DNA of 64,000 nt. Origin: Gammaproteobacteria bacterium. Its GTDB lineage: Bacteria > Pseudomonadota > Gammaproteobacteria > Methylococcales > Methylomonadaceae. Below the pieces are notes generated by a model. The model was given only the letters and a program-made list of their open reading frames with translations, was not told the DNA's origin and made no database searches. This document shows positions 55,836 through 64,000 of the stretch, one piece after another. The position numbers were made by a program, and so were the translations under genes. Each line of letters begins with the position of its first letter. The stretch's first letter is position 1. Location of the stretch: NCBI GenBank assembly GCA_018830325.1, contig JAHJSQ010000036.1:62001-126000 (forward strand), read 5' to 3'.

Positions 55836-55998
55836 TATACCCCCCATCGTGGATCAAAATTCGGCACCTGAGGCCCGCCAAAGGACGCCGAGGATACATC
55901 CATGACTCTATCCCAGCCCCTCACCTAGCATTAAGTGAGGGACCGAGCGCCCCGGCGCTTCCTTAGGCACTGCCGAAATTTAAAGCGTGAAAGATATA
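55836..55998 (+). mobile_element. MITE-like element G, copy 2
   Basis: Inverted ends tatacc...tcaaaattcggc and gccgaaattta...tata. Reversed, it matches G1 over most of its length (gcaccggggtgctcggtccc versus gcgccggggcgctcggtccc). It fills the gap between moaC and the TupB-like gene and could act as a terminator for moaC. Confidence 0.75.
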
Positions 55999-56035
55999 AT
56001 ACAGCCCAATCCCGTAGTCGCCACCTCATTATTAA

Positions 56036-56731
56036 ATGACTTATTTTAGTGAAGCATTAGCCGCCGCATTTCGGCTCATTATACAATTCGATCACGACAT
56101 ATTTTTCATCGTTTGGACTTCGCTTAAAATTGCCTTTATCGCCACCGTCTCTGCAGGGATTGGCGCGATCATACTGGGAATATTGGCGACAGTTAGCGAC
56201 TTTCACGGAAAACGTATTCTACAACATCTGCTAAACACCTTATCAGCAATGCCTACCGTTATGATAGGTTTGATATTATACGGACTACTGAATCGCCGCG
56301 GACCATTAGGCGAACTCGATCTGCTCTATACACAAACAGCCGTAATAATTGGCGAAGCTTGCTTGATTTTTCCGATCATCATGAACATGACCATGGTTGG
56401 CGTTCAATCGGCCGACCGGCGTTTAGTGAATACATTAAAAATGCTCGGCGCCGGCCCCTTCGATCAAATACTCCCGATTATCAGCGAGCTTCGTTTTATT
56501 TTATTGACCGCCATCATTACCGGCTTTGGCCGAGCCATTGGCGAGGTTGGCGCCGCGATGATGCTCGGAGGGAATATTCAAGGCGCTACCCGCACAATCA
56601 CGACTGCAATTGCATTAGAAACCGGCAAAGGTGACTTCGAAATGGGATTGGCTCTTGGAATACTGCTGCTGTCGATTGCTTTTTTCATTAATCTTGCCTT
56701 GCAAATACTGCCTGCCAAACCCGGCGCATAA
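56036..56731 (+). CDS. TupB-like tungstate/molybdate ABC transporter permease
   Basis: 231 residues with about five membrane segments. SLKIAFIATVSAGIGAIILG, LNTLSAMPTVMIGLILYGLL and the EAA-type loop NTLKMLGAGPFDQILPII are typical of TupB/WtpB-like permeases. GFGRAIGEVGAAMMLGGNI supports oxyanion transport. The binding protein (TupA) and ATPase (TupC) that should accompany it are absent. Position next to moaC fits supply of molybdate or tungstate for the cofactor. Confidence 0.78.
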   Translation: MTYFSEALAAAFRLIIQFDHDIFFIVWTSLKIAFIATVSAGIGAIILGILATVSDFHGKRILQHLLNTLSAMPTVMIGLILYGLLNRRGPLGELDLLYTQTAVIIGEACLIFPIIMNMTMVGVQSADRRLVNTLKMLGAGPFDQILPIISELRFILLTAIITGFGRAIGEVGAAMMLGGNIQGATRTITTAIALETGKGDFEMGLALGILLLSIAFFINLALQILPAKPGA

Positions 56732-56764
56732 AAAAGCCCCAACCACTGTAACTGCAATTGGGGC
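56731..56764 (-). terminator. Intrinsic terminator downstream of sodB
   Basis: GCCCCAA pairs with TTGGGGC (56736-56764), and on the minus strand TTTTTT follows. It lies about 130 bases after the sodB stop, at the end of the convergent permease gene, and can serve both. Confidence 0.75.
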
Positions 56765-56894
56765 CCTTTACCGTCAATAAACTTTTCTAGTCAAATTTCG
56801 GCGCCGGTGCGCTCATCCTCATCCAAGGACGACGTGAACCCAGCACCACAACACAACAAGCAGATGTCGAATCTAATGATAGATAATGCCGCTA

Positions 56895-57476
56895 TTACGC
56901 AGTGTAATTTGCCGACGCAAAATCCCAATTGACTAGCGCCCAAAACGCCTCCAAGTATGCTGGACGTGCATTGCGGTAATCGATGTAGTAAGCATGCTCC
57001 CATACATCGCAAGTCAATAAAGGTGTCTGACCTTCGGTCAATGGGCAGCCAGCATTACTGGTACTAACCAAGGCCAAAGAACCATCTTTATTTTTTACCA
57101 GCCATGCCCATCCCGATCCGAAGGTGGTAACCGCACACTTGGTAAAAGCCGCTTTAAATTCGTCAAACGAACCAAAAGCTCTGTTGATCGCATTTGCCAG
57201 ATCGCCGGTCGGTTCGCCTCCGCCATTAGGGCTCAAGCTATTCCAATAAAAAGTGTGATTCCAGATTTGCGCCGCATTATTGAAAATACCGCCAGACGAT
57301 TTAACCACAATTTCCTCGAGAGGCAATCCGTCAAATTCGGTACCGGGAACCAAATTATTGAGGTTTGTTACATAGGTTTGATGATGCTTTCCATAATGAA
57401 ACTCTAAGGTCTCCTCCGAAATATGAGGCGCCAGTGCATCTTTTGCATAAGGTAATGCAGGAAGTTCGTAAGCCAT
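56895..57476 (-). CDS. sodB: Iron superoxide dismutase
   Basis: 193 residues. [16 protein letters not shown] and [40 protein letters not shown] and [20 protein letters not shown] supply the metal ligands (three His and one Asp). Gln in the [11 protein letters not shown] region and the AGCPLTEG segment favour the iron form. It removes superoxide in the cytoplasm. An A+T-rich region of about 470 bases upstream holds its promoter. Confidence 0.94.
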   Translation of the reverse strand: MAYELPALPYAKDALAPHISEETLEFHYGKHHQTYVTNLNNLVPGTEFDGLPLEEIVVKSSGGIFNNAAQIWNHTFYWNSLSPNGGGEPTGDLANAINRAFGSFDEFKAAFTKCAVTTFGSGWAWLVKNKDGSLALVSTSNAGCPLTEGQTPLLTCDVWEHAYYIDYRNARPAYLEAFWALVNWDFASANYTA

Positions 57477-57950
57477 GTATTTCTCCTAAATTTGAATAAA
57501 AAAACAACCGACAATATGCCGGGCAGAAAAAGAAACCAAGTAATTTAATAAAGATTTATACTTTATCATTCACAGCTAATTAAATAAAGCACGCATGAAC
57601 CGACATGCATATTTAAAAAGCATGCATTTCTAAACATTCGGCATCGACTAATGAAAACATCGGCGCCCGCGAAATCTTGTGCGGCTACCATCCCAGCACA
57701 GAAATCTGACCAACAAAAGGTATGGTACCAAAATAGATTTTTTATTGCATAAGGGATTCGGTCATAACAGCAACTCCCAATTTGAAGATCAAAAAGGGTG
57801 TGGGGCGAGCTTGGTGAAGCAGTGCGTACTTTGACGGACACCCCGGCGCCGAATTTTGATGTACGATGGGTATATTTTGCCATTACCGGCCAACCACAAT
57901 AGACGCAACACGCTACAATAAACGTATTTTCTTATAACACTCTTCCTATT
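57477..57950. other. sodB upstream region with a partial G element
   Basis: The only recognisable item is a half copy of element G (about 57833-57874, gccgaattttgatgtacgat then gggtata). The rest is A+T-rich with no coding frame. Confidence 0.5.
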
Positions 57951-58421
57951 ATGGCAATCGAAATAGAACACAAATTTTTATTACTTAATGACAACTGGCG
58001 AAAATTGGTCACCAAGTCCACAAAGTACAAACAAGGTTATTTAGCTTCGGAAAAGAACACTTCAATTCGCGTAAGAATCAGTGATAATGAAGCGTGGCTC
58101 AACATTAAAAGCGCCACAATAGGCAATTTTCGCCATGAATACGAATACGAAATTCCTTATCAAGATGCAGAGGAAATAATCAACAATCTATGCAGAAAAC
58201 CACTAATTGAAAAAACCCGTCACTTGATACCGATAAGCCCGCATATCTGGGAAATCGATGAATTCGAAGGGGAAAACCAAGGGCTCATTGTCGCCGAGAT
58301 TGAGTTACAAAATACCGATCAATCCTTCAATAAACCGGAATGGATAGGGCAAGAAGTCACTCATGATTTGCGCTATTACAACAACAATTTATCATTAAAC
58401 CCATTTTCAAAATGGACTTAA
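57951..58421 (+). CDS. CYTH domain protein (class IV cyclase / triphosphatase type)
   Basis: 156 residues. EIEHKFL is the ExExK motif; YKQGYLASEK..SIRVRISDN and EYEYEIPYQDAEEII supply the basic and acidic residues that line the tunnel; WEIDEFEGENQGLIVAEIEL is the second half. CYTH proteins hydrolyse inorganic or organic triphosphates or cyclise ATP. The short stand-alone form without a CHAD domain most often acts as a triphosphatase. Confidence 0.85.
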   Translation: MAIEIEHKFLLLNDNWRKLVTKSTKYKQGYLASEKNTSIRVRISDNEAWLNIKSATIGNFRHEYEYEIPYQDAEEIINNLCRKPLIEKTRHLIPISPHIWEIDEFEGENQGLIVAEIELQNTDQSFNKPEWIGQEVTHDLRYYNNNLSLNPFSKWT

Positions 58422-58481
58422 ATTAACTTTAAATCATAAATATCATTGTAATAGGAATTTTTTTGCCCTATTATTTGCGGA

Positions 58482-59147
58482 ATGAAAAAGTTTATCATTG
58501 TTGTTTTTTTGGTACTCCCATGCTCAGGCTTCGCTAACGAGCTTGACCGTATCGTTCACTCAATAGAAGCAGAATGGGCCACAATTTACTTTTCCGCAGA
58601 AATTCGCGATAAAGAAAACGCCTACACCCGCCTACTGAATAAAACCACAGAATTCGCCAAGCAAACCCACGATAGCCCCGAATTAATGTTTTGGCAAGCT
58701 ACCATCATTGCCTCTAGAGCTGAACATCAAAACCCTATCGATGCGTTGGCCGCCATTCATAAGGCACAGGTTCTACTGATAAAAACCATAAACATTAAAC
58801 CCGACACACTGGACGGATCCGCACTCATTACATTAGGCTCACTTTATTATCAAGCACCCGGCTGGCCAATTGCATTCGGAGACGATAAAAAAGCCGAGCA
58901 ATACCTCAAAAAAGGGCTACAAATCAACCCCCAGGGAATAGAAAGCAACTTTTACTATGGGCAATATCTCTTGAATAAAGATCAACCGGAAGAAGCAATT
59001 GAGTATTTCAAAACAGCACTAAACGGGCCGATACGCAAAAAACAAGAATTTGCCGATTCATCTCTTAAAGAAAAAATAAAAAAAATAATGATCAAGACAG
59101 TCACCGACGAACCGAAATCACGAAGAAAACAGATGGCATCTTTATAG
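58482..59147 (+). CDS. Secreted TPR-like protein of unknown function
   Basis: 221 residues. A signal peptide (MKKFIIVVFLVLPCSGFA, cleaved near residue 18) precedes a helical domain with TPR-like repeats. GSLYYQAPGWPIAFGDDKKA with YLKKGLQINPQGIESNFYYG is a conserved motif of a periplasmic family seen in several gammaproteobacteria. The C-terminus is strongly basic. It may form a complex in the periplasm; no partner is evident. It lies 60 bases after the CYTH gene. Confidence 0.7.
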   Translation: MKKFIIVVFLVLPCSGFANELDRIVHSIEAEWATIYFSAEIRDKENAYTRLLNKTTEFAKQTHDSPELMFWQATIIASRAEHQNPIDALAAIHKAQVLLIKTINIKPDTLDGSALITLGSLYYQAPGWPIAFGDDKKAEQYLKKGLQINPQGIESNFYYGQYLLNKDQPEEAIEYFKTALNGPIRKKQEFADSSLKEKIKKIMIKTVTDEPKSRRKQMASL

Positions 59148-59162
59148 GCTACTCCTTCTCTG

Positions 59163-59305
59163 ATCTTTAACCATCGCAAATCAAAATTCGGCACTCCCGG
59201 GGGGAGTATCAAAAGACGCCGTGGACACATCCATACAGGCACTTTGCCGAACACCCCGGCGACTTCCTAAGACACTGCCGAAATTTGAAGTATGAAAGGC
59301 TTATA
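59163..59305 (+). mobile_element. MITE-like element G, copy 3
   Basis: tcaaaattcggcactcccgg at the left and gccgaaatttgaagtatgaa at the right. It lacks the ctcacctaac palindrome and has caggcactttgccgaacacc in its place. It is followed at 59310-59372 by a broken copy of palindrome F. Confidence 0.7.
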
Positions 59306-59834
59306 TTTACCCAGCACCTAAATTCCATAAATTCCATAGCCCATGCTTAATTGTCTTGGATAATTTAGGACTGTTTTAGGACGCCCTCGACAGGCATACC
59401 ACACACCTTTAGATCGGGGAAACTGTTGAAACTGGGAATCGGTGGCATACATAATCTTTTTTAAAGCTATGTTCGCGTTAATAGTTGAAATCAATACGAC
59501 ACCAATATCAAAACTTGAACGCATTAGGGCACGCCGTGCTTATCGCATAGCGCAGGAGACTCGCTCGCAGCTTAACGTACTCTCATATACTACGTCGCGC
59601 CGACATTAGGTACGCGTAGCGTACCCTACAACTCACTTTGAATTTGTAAGTGCTTCCGGCAGTCGTGGGAGTTTTCAACATTTACCGCGCGAACACAGCC
59701 TTTTTTCAGCACGTAATGAGCGATATTTTGTAAAATGCAATTATAATCTCAAGAGATTCATTCAGAACTTGCTTTCTGATATGATTAGTCCATTTTAAAT
59801 ACGCAATTTTAATTAACATCAATTGGTAACCAAT
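59306..59834. other. Repeat-derived intergenic sequence before the ferredoxin gene
   Basis: Besides the F fragment, 59373-59640 has no recognised feature; acgccgtgcttatcgcatag with ggtacgcgtagcgtacccta near 59525-59630 form small palindromes. The ferredoxin promoter should be within 59700-59834. Confidence 0.45.
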
Positions 59835-60158
59835 ATGACCTTTGTAGTCACCGAGAACTGTATTAAATGTAAATATACCGACTGCGTTGACGTTTGCCCC
59901 GTCGACTGCTTCCATGAAGGCCCTAACTTTCTAGTTATCGACCCCGACGAATGTATTGATTGCACGCTCTGTGAACCCGAATGCCCAGCCGAAGCGATTT
60001 TTGCCGAAGACGAACTACCGGATGGGCAAGAAATGTTTATCGAAATCAATGCCGATCTCGCAAAGAAATGGCCCGTAATTAGTGAAGTCAAGGACCCCCT
60101 GCCTGAAGCCGACGAGTGGAACGGTAAACCGGATAAAACAAAACTATTGGAAAAATGA
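59835..60158 (+). CDS. fdxA: 7Fe ferredoxin (FdxA type)
   Basis: 107 residues from ATG 59835; an in-frame TTG lies four codons upstream. [20 protein letters not shown], followed by [17 protein letters not shown], carries one 3Fe-4S and one 4Fe-4S cluster, and the C-terminal extension of about 50 residues is that of Azotobacter ferredoxin I. It is a cytoplasmic low-potential electron carrier. It is possibly a donor for the CysI-type reductase, which has no flavoprotein in the window. Confidence 0.92.
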   Translation: MTFVVTENCIKCKYTDCVDVCPVDCFHEGPNFLVIDPDECIDCTLCEPECPAEAIFAEDELPDGQEMFIEINADLAKKWPVISEVKDPLPEADEWNGKPDKTKLLEK

Positions 60159-60252
60159 CCCGCTAACAAAGGACCACTACTCAGGATTTGGACATAAATA
60201 ATGCCCCTATTCGTTATGTAAAGTTGGCAACGCTCGGTAAACGGATAAAACC

Positions 60253-60409
60253 CAAAAGGAGCAGTCGGCATGCGCTGCAGACCGCTCGCGCCGAGCTAGG
60301 TCGAAGCATGAAGCGGTTACAACTTTTTCACCGGCTTGGTAAAGCCTCTCAAACCACCTTTCGACAAGCTCAGGGCGAACGGAAGCTTGATACTCTCAAC
60401 TACTCATTA
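60253..60409. repeat. Interspersed repeat M, copy 3
   Basis: aaaaggagcagtcggcatgc at the left, tcgaagcatgaagcggttac and caccggcttggtaaagcctc inside, and ctcaactactcatta at the right. It is diverged from 44311-44499. It fills much of the gap between fdxA and the rplQ terminator. Confidence 0.65.
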
Positions 60410-60552
60410 ACCGATTTTTCGATCAAAAGGAGTTAGATAGCTAGCTATTGCCAGTCTGTTATGGAAATTAGGCGCGGGAGAGGAACCGCTCACCCCGGCG
60501 CCTTTTACAACCAAAAATTGAACTGCGAAAGACATATAACGCTCATAAAACT

Positions 60553-60600
60553 CAGAGCATAAAAAAAGCCGGTAGTATAACCGGCTTTTTTTATGCTCTG
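60553..60600. terminator. Bidirectional terminator of the alpha operon and fdxA
   Basis: A long perfect stem (cagagcataaaaaaagccgg with ccggctttttttatgctctg) and a short loop give T runs on both strands. It lies 16 bases past the rplQ stop. Confidence 0.92.
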
Positions 60601-60615
60601 ATATGTCAGGTAAAT

Positions 60616-60996
60616 TTATTCAGCATTTTCGCCAGCTATCGGACGATCAACCAACTCTACATAAGCCATAGGAGCGGAGTCGCCGGGTCTAAAGCCACAT
60701 TTCATAATGCGTAAATACCCACCTTGACGATTTTTATAGCGAGGACCCAATTCATTAAACAATTTAGTTACTATAGAGCGGTCACGCAATTTAGCGAACG
60801 CCAATCTTCTCTTTGCAACGGAATCTTCTTTGGACAAAGTGATTAACGGCTCAGCATAACTTCTTAACTCTTTAGCCTTAGGCAAAGTAGTTTTAATAAG
60901 CTCATGCTTAATTAACGAACCAACCATATTGCTGAATAGCGCCTTACGGTGGCTGCTATTCATATTAAACTTTCTTCCAGACTTACGATGTCTCAT
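60616..60996 (-). CDS. rplQ: Ribosomal protein L17
   Basis: 126 residues. [20 protein letters not shown] and [40 protein letters not shown] and [14 protein letters not shown] are L17 blocks. It is the last gene of the operon, 26 bases after rpoA. Confidence 0.97.
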   Translation of the reverse strand: MRHRKSGRKFNMNSSHRKALFSNMVGSLIKHELIKTTLPKAKELRSYAEPLITLSKEDSVAKRRLAFAKLRDRSIVTKLFNELGPRYKNRQGGYLRIMKCGFRPGDSAPMAYVELVDRPIAGENAE

Positions 60997-61022
60997 TGTA
61001 ATTACGACCTAAAGTTATAATT

Positions 61023-62033
61023 TTAAAAACTGCTTTGATTTTGATCAATCAGATTATCAGGAGGCCAATTTTCTAAGCGCATACCTAGAGATAATCCTTT
61101 TAAAGCCAGCACATCTTTGATTTCAGTGAGAGACTTTTTACCTAAATTCGGGGTTTTAAGCAACTCAACTTCAGTTCTTTGAATCAAGTCACCTATGTAA
61201 AAAATATTTTCCGCCTTTAAACAGTTTGCCGATCTAACAGTTAATTCTAAATCATCAACAGGTCTCAACAAAACAGGATCAATATCCGGACCTTCTTGAG
61301 GCGCTTCTTTTTCATCGACTGGAGGAGCAACCTTTTCAAAATCCACGAAAACGGATAATTGATCATGCAATATGGTTGCCGCTAGCTTTATAGTCTCTTC
61401 CGGATCAACTGTACCATTTGTCTCCAGTTCAACAATTAACTTATCGAGATTAGTTCTCTGCTCTACGCGAGTACTCTCAACTTGATAAGCAACTTTTATA
61501 ATCGGACTATATGAAGCATCGACCTGCAGACTACCGATGATAGGATTATCGGTTTGCTGTTTTCGCGCACTTACCGGCTCATACCCTCGCCCCCTTCTGA
61601 CGCGAATCTTCATATTGAACTGCTTATCCTGGGTCAAATTTGCAATAACCAAGTCAGGATTAACAATTTCCACATCGTGAGGCAACTGAATATCTGCAGC
61701 TGTAACAACACCGACACCGCTCTTGGAAAGAGTCAACACAACATCATCTTTCGAGTGCAAAAGGACTGCTAACTTTTTTAAGTTTAAGATGATATCAATA
61801 ACATCTTCTTGAACGCCCTCAATAGCGGTATATTCGTGCAGTACACCTTCAATTTCTATGTCTGTAACTGCGCAACCGGGAATCGAAGACAATAACACCC
61901 GTCTCAAAGCGTTACCAAGCGAATGTCCGAATCCACGCTCAAGAGGCTCTATTACAATCCTTGAATGATTAGCGGATTTGCTTACCACCTCAACAAGACG
62001 AGGTCTTAATAAGCCGGAAATACTATTCTGCAT
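61023..62033 (-). CDS. rpoA: RNA polymerase alpha subunit
   Basis: 336 residues. The N-terminal dimerisation domain has [20 protein letters not shown] with SIPGCAVT, and the C-terminal domain has [20 protein letters not shown] and [20 protein letters not shown], which contact UP elements and activators. The full family length is present. Confidence 0.97.
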   Translation of the reverse strand: MQNSISGLLRPRLVEVVSKSANHSRIVIEPLERGFGHSLGNALRRVLLSSIPGCAVTDIEIEGVLHEYTAIEGVQEDVIDIILNLKKLAVLLHSKDDVVLTLSKSGVGVVTAADIQLPHDVEIVNPDLVIANLTQDKQFNMKIRVRRGRGYEPVSARKQQTDNPIIGSLQVDASYSPIIKVAYQVESTRVEQRTNLDKLIVELETNGTVDPEETIKLAATILHDQLSVFVDFEKVAPPVDEKEAPQEGPDIDPVLLRPVDDLELTVRSANCLKAENIFYIGDLIQRTEVELLKTPNLGKKSLTEIKDVLALKGLSLGMRLENWPPDNLIDQNQSSF

Positions 62034-62057
62034 TTATATCCCTTAGTTTAAGGTTTA

Positions 62058-62678
62058 TTATTTCGAGTACAACTCAACAACAAGCTGCTCATTAATATCA
62101 GAACCTAATTCGACGCGATCAGGTAAAGACTTAAAGGTACCAGCCATGTCCTTGCTATTAACATCAACCCAATTTGGGAATCCGTATTGTTCAGTGACAG
62201 TTAACGCATCGATAATTCTTTGTTGTTTTTTTGCTTTTTCCCTGATGCCGATCACATCACCAGGTTGAACCTGATAGGAAGGGATATTAACTAACGAGTC
62301 GTTGACAAGAATCGATTTGTGACTAACTAACTGACGAGCTTCAGCTCTGGTAGCAGCAAAACCCATTCGATAAACTACGTTATCGAGTCTCGATTCGAGA
62401 AGGTTTAGTAAATTTTCGCCCGTTGCACCTTTCTTTAAATCGGCAACTTTATAATAATTTCTAAATTGCTTTTCCAGTACGCCGTATATTCTTCTAATTC
62501 TTTGTTTTGCACGCAACTGCAGTGCATAATCAGAACTTCTTGTACGCTTAGTACCGTGCTGTCCAGGCCGCTGGTCAAGCTTACACTTGCCATCTAACGA
62601 CTTGCCTCTACTTTTTAAAAAAAGATCGGTCCCTTCTCTACGGCTTAATTTACACGTAGGGCCAAGATATCTTGCCAT
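62058..62678 (-). CDS. rpsD: Ribosomal protein S4
   Basis: 206 residues. [40 protein letters not shown] and the S4 domain [20 protein letters not shown] with [10 protein letters not shown]. In related bacteria S4 binds the rpsM leader and represses the operon. Confidence 0.97.
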   Translation of the reverse strand: MARYLGPTCKLSRREGTDLFLKSRGKSLDGKCKLDQRPGQHGTKRTRSSDYALQLRAKQRIRRIYGVLEKQFRNYYKVADLKKGATGENLLNLLESRLDNVVYRMGFAATRAEARQLVSHKSILVNDSLVNIPSYQVQPGDVIGIREKAKKQQRIIDALTVTEQYGFPNWVDVNSKDMAGTFKSLPDRVELGSDINEQLVVELYSK

Positions 62679-62696
62679 AACAAACTACTCCAGAAC

Positions 62697-63083
62697 TTAA
62701 ACGCGGCGTTTTTTAGGTGGACGGCAACCGTTATGAGGGATTGGCGTCACATCAATGATATTGCTGATTTTGAAACCCAAGTTACTCAATGAACGAACGG
62801 CGGATTCTCTACCAGGACCGGGACCCTTAACCATCACATCTAGGTTCTTCATTCCATATTCTAATGCGACCGAACCAGCTCTTTCGGCAGCTACTTGAGC
62901 AGCAAAAGGAGTACTTTTTCTTGAACCCCTAAAACCTGAACCACCGGACGTTGCCCAAGAGAGCGCATTACCTTTTCTATCGGTAATTGTAACGATGGTA
63001 TTATTAAAGGAGGCATGCACATGCGCAATGCCATCCGCTATTTCTTTTTTTATGCGTTTACGCGCACGATTTGGACTTGCCAT
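62697..63083 (-). CDS. rpsK: Ribosomal protein S11
   Basis: 128 residues. [40 protein letters not shown] and [13 protein letters not shown] are typical. Confidence 0.97.
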   Translation of the reverse strand: MASPNRARKRIKKEIADGIAHVHASFNNTIVTITDRKGNALSWATSGGSGFRGSRKSTPFAAQVAAERAGSVALEYGMKNLDVMVKGPGPGRESAVRSLSNLGFKISNIIDVTPIPHNGCRPPKKRRV

Positions 63084-63108
63084 TTATGAACCTCTTATCG
63101 AAATATCT

Positions 63109-63465
63109 TTACTTTCTAATAGGCTTGCGAGGGCCCTTACGGGTTCTTGCATTCGTCCGTGTTCTCTGCCCTCTTAAAGGCAGGCCTCGACGATGTCGGA
63201 TACCACGATAACAACCTAGATCCATCAATCGCTTGATGTTCATTGAAACTTCACGCCGTAAGTCGCCTTCGACGGTCATTTTTGAAATAACCTCACGAAC
63301 AGAATCAAGCTGTTCTTCCGTTAATTCTTTAATTTTTCTTGACGGTGCTATACCCACTTTCTCGCAAATCTGATTTGCTGTTTTGCGTCCAACACCATAA
63401 ATCGCTGTCAATGCAATTTCTGCATGCTTATGATCTGGTACGTTAATCCCGGCAATACGTGCCAT
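63109..63465 (-). CDS. rpsM: Ribosomal protein S13
   Basis: 118 residues. [37 protein letters not shown] and [20 protein letters not shown] are the family blocks. It opens the rpsM-rpsK-rpsD-rpoA-rplQ unit. The 78 bases up to rpmJ would carry the S4 target site. Confidence 0.97.
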   Translation of the reverse strand: MARIAGINVPDHKHAEIALTAIYGVGRKTANQICEKVGIAPSRKIKELTEEQLDSVREVISKMTVEGDLRREVSMNIKRLMDLGCYRGIRHRRGLPLRGQRTRTNARTRKGPRKPIRK

Positions 63466-63543
63466 TTAGATACTCCCCTGAGCAATGACTCTAAAGTTAA
63501 GCGCCGAATAATAACATTTAATGATTTATGGCGCAATAGAAAA

Positions 63544-63657
63544 TTATCCTTGGCGTTGTTTATGGCGCCCATCTTCACAGATCACCCTAACAACCCCATT
63601 TCTTTTTATGACTTTGCATTTTCTGCATATTTTTTTAACTGACGCACGAACTTTCAC
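63544..63657 (-). CDS. rpmJ: Ribosomal protein L36
   Basis: 37 residues with a GTG start at 63657, preceded by [25 protein letters not shown] and [11 protein letters not shown] include the zinc ligands C11, C14, C27 and H32. It lies between secY and rpsM as in E. coli. Confidence 0.95.
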   Translation of the reverse strand: MKVRASVKKICRKCKVIKRNGVVRVICEDGRHKQRQG

Positions 63658-63687
63658 AATGCACTCCGTAATACTTAAACTACTTAA

Positions 63688-64000
63688 TTATTTTTTAAGA
63701 TGCGCTTTCTTCATCAAGCCTTCGTATTGCTGTGACATCATGTGAGTCTGCATCTGAGAAATAAAATCCATCACGACAACAACAATAATCAACAACGAGG
63801 TCCCGCCAAAATAAAATGGCACATTCCAGTAAACGATCAGAAACTCAGGCAACAAACAAACGCCTGTGATGTAAAAAGCACCAATCAATGTAAGACGCGT
63901 CATCACTTTATCAATATAGACACTAGTCTGCTGACCAGGTCTAATGCCAGGCAAGAACGCACCCGATTTTTTTAAATTATCCGCAGTCTCTTTCGAATTA
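63688..64000 (-). CDS. secY: SecY preprotein translocase subunit, C-terminal part
   Basis: The last 103 codons of secY; the gene runs off the right edge. [20 protein letters not shown] is the conserved cytoplasmic loop near the C-terminus, followed by the final membrane helices ([20 protein letters not shown]) and a basic tail. It is the pore subunit of the Sec translocon. Confidence 0.96.
   Translation of the reverse strand, partial: NSKETADNLKKSGAFLPGIRPGQQTSVYIDKVMTRLTLIGAFYITGVCLLPEFLIVYWNVPFYFGGTSLLIIVVVVMDFISQMQTHMMSQQYEGLMKKAHLKK

Noticed and set aside
59318..59524. Possible transposase remnant in a 68-codon minus-strand frame
   Set aside because: The frame is partly made of palindrome F, and no DDE or HTH motif can be seen.

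Overview
The window is a gammaproteobacterial chromosome segment. The secY-rpmJ-rpsM-rpsK-rpsD-rpoA-rplQ run, the ubiI-like/ubiH/pepP/ygfB//zapB-like/zapA/6S RNA block, pilSR and ilvBHC all have gammaproteobacterial form and order. A pyrophosphate-type phosphofructokinase, an NhaD-type sodium/proton antiporter and very many short palindromic interspersed repeats suggest a methylotroph of the order Methylococcales, perhaps a halo- or alkaliphilic Methylomicrobium/Methylotuvimicrobium relative. That placement is inference: no methane or methanol oxidation gene lies in the window.

Layout. 1-14.8 kb is a surface-polysaccharide island, all on the minus strand: methyltransferases, glycosyltransferases, a glutaminase-less asparagine-synthetase-like protein, a CapA-like protein, a Wzx-type flippase and a Wzm-type ABC permease. 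Its middle (6.8-10.8 kb) is a graveyard of toxin-antitoxin genes, palindromic repeats and duplicated gene fragments. The ATPase partner of Wzm survives only as three fragments. 15.3-16.1 kb is a HEPN/MNT toxin-antitoxin pair. 16.3-18.8 kb holds a type IV pilin with a sigma-54 promoter motif and, downstream, a GT-C-like TPR membrane protein that may glycosylate it. The matching pilS-pilR two-component system is at 28.4-31.4 kb.

19.9-28 kb carries rpmE, ampG, nhaD, the sulfite reductase cysI with a DUF934 partner, and sucCD. 31.6-32.3 kb has an unrecognised single-span membrane protein next to a 30-residue paralogue. 32.4-38.9 kb is the ubiquinone/pepP/ygfB and zapA/6S RNA divergent block plus an EVE-domain protein. 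39.5-45.9 kb has the PPi-phosphofructokinase, a spermidine-synthase-like protein with YgiQ, RimI and a family 4/5 uracil-DNA glycosylase. 46-52.1 kb is branched-chain amino-acid synthesis (leuA, ilvC, ilvH, ilvB) with pssA. 52.4-60.2 kb holds a PEP-mutase-family lyase, a DUF2797 protein, moaEDC, an orphan TupB-like permease, sodB, a CYTH protein, a TPR protein and a 7Fe ferredoxin. 60.6-64 kb is the alpha ribosomal operon.

The dominant non-coding signal is layered invasion by short non-autonomous repeats. Two insertions show terminal inverted repeats with 8-bp target duplications (28.1 kb and 39.0 kb). Several repeats are nested inside others, one has become the C-terminus of a DUF4160 protein, and another cuts the end off a PIN-domain gene. 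No rRNA operon, tRNA, CRISPR array or intact transposase was recognised.
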